A stretch of 44,390 nt of DNA from assembly GCA_001600695.1 (NCBI GenBank), contig BCKQ01000010.1, positions 651,741 through 696,130 on the forward strand, written 5' to 3'. The position numbers were made by a program, and so were the translations under genes. The notes beneath the pieces were generated by a model. That model searched no databases and had not been told where the DNA came from. It worked only from the letters and a program-made list of their open reading frames with translations. Source of the stretch: Ascoidea asiatica. Its lineage: Eukaryota; Ascomycota; Saccharomycetes; Ascoideales; Ascoideaceae. Of this stretch, positions 43,420-44,390 are shown piece after piece (within the stretch, counting starts at the first letter, position 1; every line of letters begins with the position of its first letter).

Positions 43420-44200
43420 CAACCACTTAAAGTAATTTAAACTAAGAGTCAATAAAAAAGACAACATGATGNAAATAGCACTTTAGAAGAAGAACTTGAA
43501 GAATTTTATAAGCTAGCAGAGTTACTTAATTTCATTTTTTAAAAAATTCAAAAGCTTCAATGATATTAATTCAATGATTTTAAGATCTATGTTTTGAAAT
43601 TAAATTCTCATTCATTAAATTTCCAGACCATGGGTTTATATCTGAAGTAGCTAAAAGAGTTATCATTATATTAAATTTATTTCTTAAAAAAACACTAAGA
43701 GATTTATTAATTTTTATTAAATGAAATAACCTGCTTCAAAAAAATAATTTTGATCAATGAATTTAAAGGATATTCGTAATTGAGAGAGAAAAATCCAATA
43801 AGTTATGAATTAAATAATCTAAAAGCCAGATTTTCATCTAATAACATAAAGAATTTTATGGAATTAGATCTTAAATTAGTAAATTCAATGAATCCATTTG
43901 TTTATCTTTTAATCTTAAAATGATAAATTNAAAGGAAAAAAACAGCTTTAAGTATTCACTAATCGAATTGATTTTTCTGATGATAGTTTAATTATTTCTA
44001 TTATTATAAGCTCATATGGTGCTTAATCATATTTGAATATGATTTGAAGCAGCAATTAGAAATATGTTAAGAAATTGAAATGCTATTTAATGAAATGCGA
44101 AGCTGTTATTGGAGTAGATACCATAATTAATATATTGACTTGAATTGAATTGGTTGGTATTCTCTGATAGATATTTGAAAAATACCTTTCATTATTTTAG
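43420..44200 (+). pseudogene. decayed coding region, family unknown
   Basis: Plus-strand pieces look like former protein: VEELHQPLKVI (about 43406-43440), STLEEELEEFYKLAELLNF (about 43480-43535), FPDHGFISEVAKRVIIILNL followed by FLKKTLRDLLIFIK (about 43620-43725), and VFTNRIDFSDDSLIISIIIS (about 43953-44015) with YVKKLKCYLMKCEAVIGVDT (about 44065-44125). They fall in different frames separated by stops. No family recognised. The region may continue beyond the window edge. Confidence 0.35.
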
Positions 44201-44390
44201 GAACTGTACTCTAATTTCACTATTTTAAGTAGTGATATTAGATTGTATAATGGTATTAGCTATAGCTTAAATTATGATATAAGAAGCAATGATTAATGTT
44301 ATTTGAGTCAACAAATTAAAATAGAATTAATTATAAATAAAATATAATTGCTAGAGTTTTAATTTAATTTAGGGATATAACAAAGATAAA

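Overview
The window is nuclear DNA from a very AT-rich budding yeast (Saccharomycotina). I judge the G+C at about a quarter by eye. The evidence is: divergent H2A/H2B genes, with H2A ending in SQEL; a QCR9 gene split by an intron directly after the ATG; a peroxisomal-type copper amine oxidase very like the methylotrophic-yeast enzyme; and fungal families such as HUA1, AIM24, UBX3 and UPF0658. Many proteins carry long Asn/Ser/Lys-rich tracts. Scattered single N bases make a few residues unreadable. I do not name a genus.

Layout. 1-2433: an orphan zinc-finger-like gene (minus) behind a hairpin-bearing flank. About 3300-12600: a gene graveyard. It holds decayed coding stretches on both strands, a perfect 34-bp palindrome, a 3' half of the seryl-tRNA synthetase gene (SES1) broken by stops, frameshifts and a solo LTR, a GC-rich segment with internal repeats, and a fragment resembling part of the large gene at 18731-23263. 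12714-14522: a leucine-rich-repeat gene read through a single in-frame TAG. 15856-17356: divergent histones H2B and H2A. 18172-18489: QCR9 with its intron. 18731-23263: a 1510-residue low-complexity protein of unknown function. 25105-25770: HUA1-like protein. 26072-30893: a pair of diverged direct repeats about 4.8 kb apart, bracketing decayed coding sequence and a second orphan zinc-finger-like gene (28567-29217). 31625-34871: AIM24-like and UBX3-like genes, convergent and almost touching. 35708-35866: a 52-residue RanBP2-type zinc-finger microprotein. 36241-38391: copper amine oxidase. 39636-41765: UPF0658 membrane protein. 41766-44390: intergenic DNA and another decayed coding stretch.

The intact genes are ordinary housekeeping or metabolic functions (chromatin, respiratory complex III, mitochondrial membrane organisation, ER/Golgi protein quality control, amine catabolism in peroxisomes), and nothing suggests they act as one pathway. 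The least explained material is the pair of orphan proteins sharing a C-x4-C-x15-H module, the LRR gene whose only stop falls on a consensus Leu, the zinc-finger microprotein, and several dyad-rich GC islands in otherwise AT-rich intergenic DNA. I found no CRISPR array, tRNA, rRNA or intact transposon.
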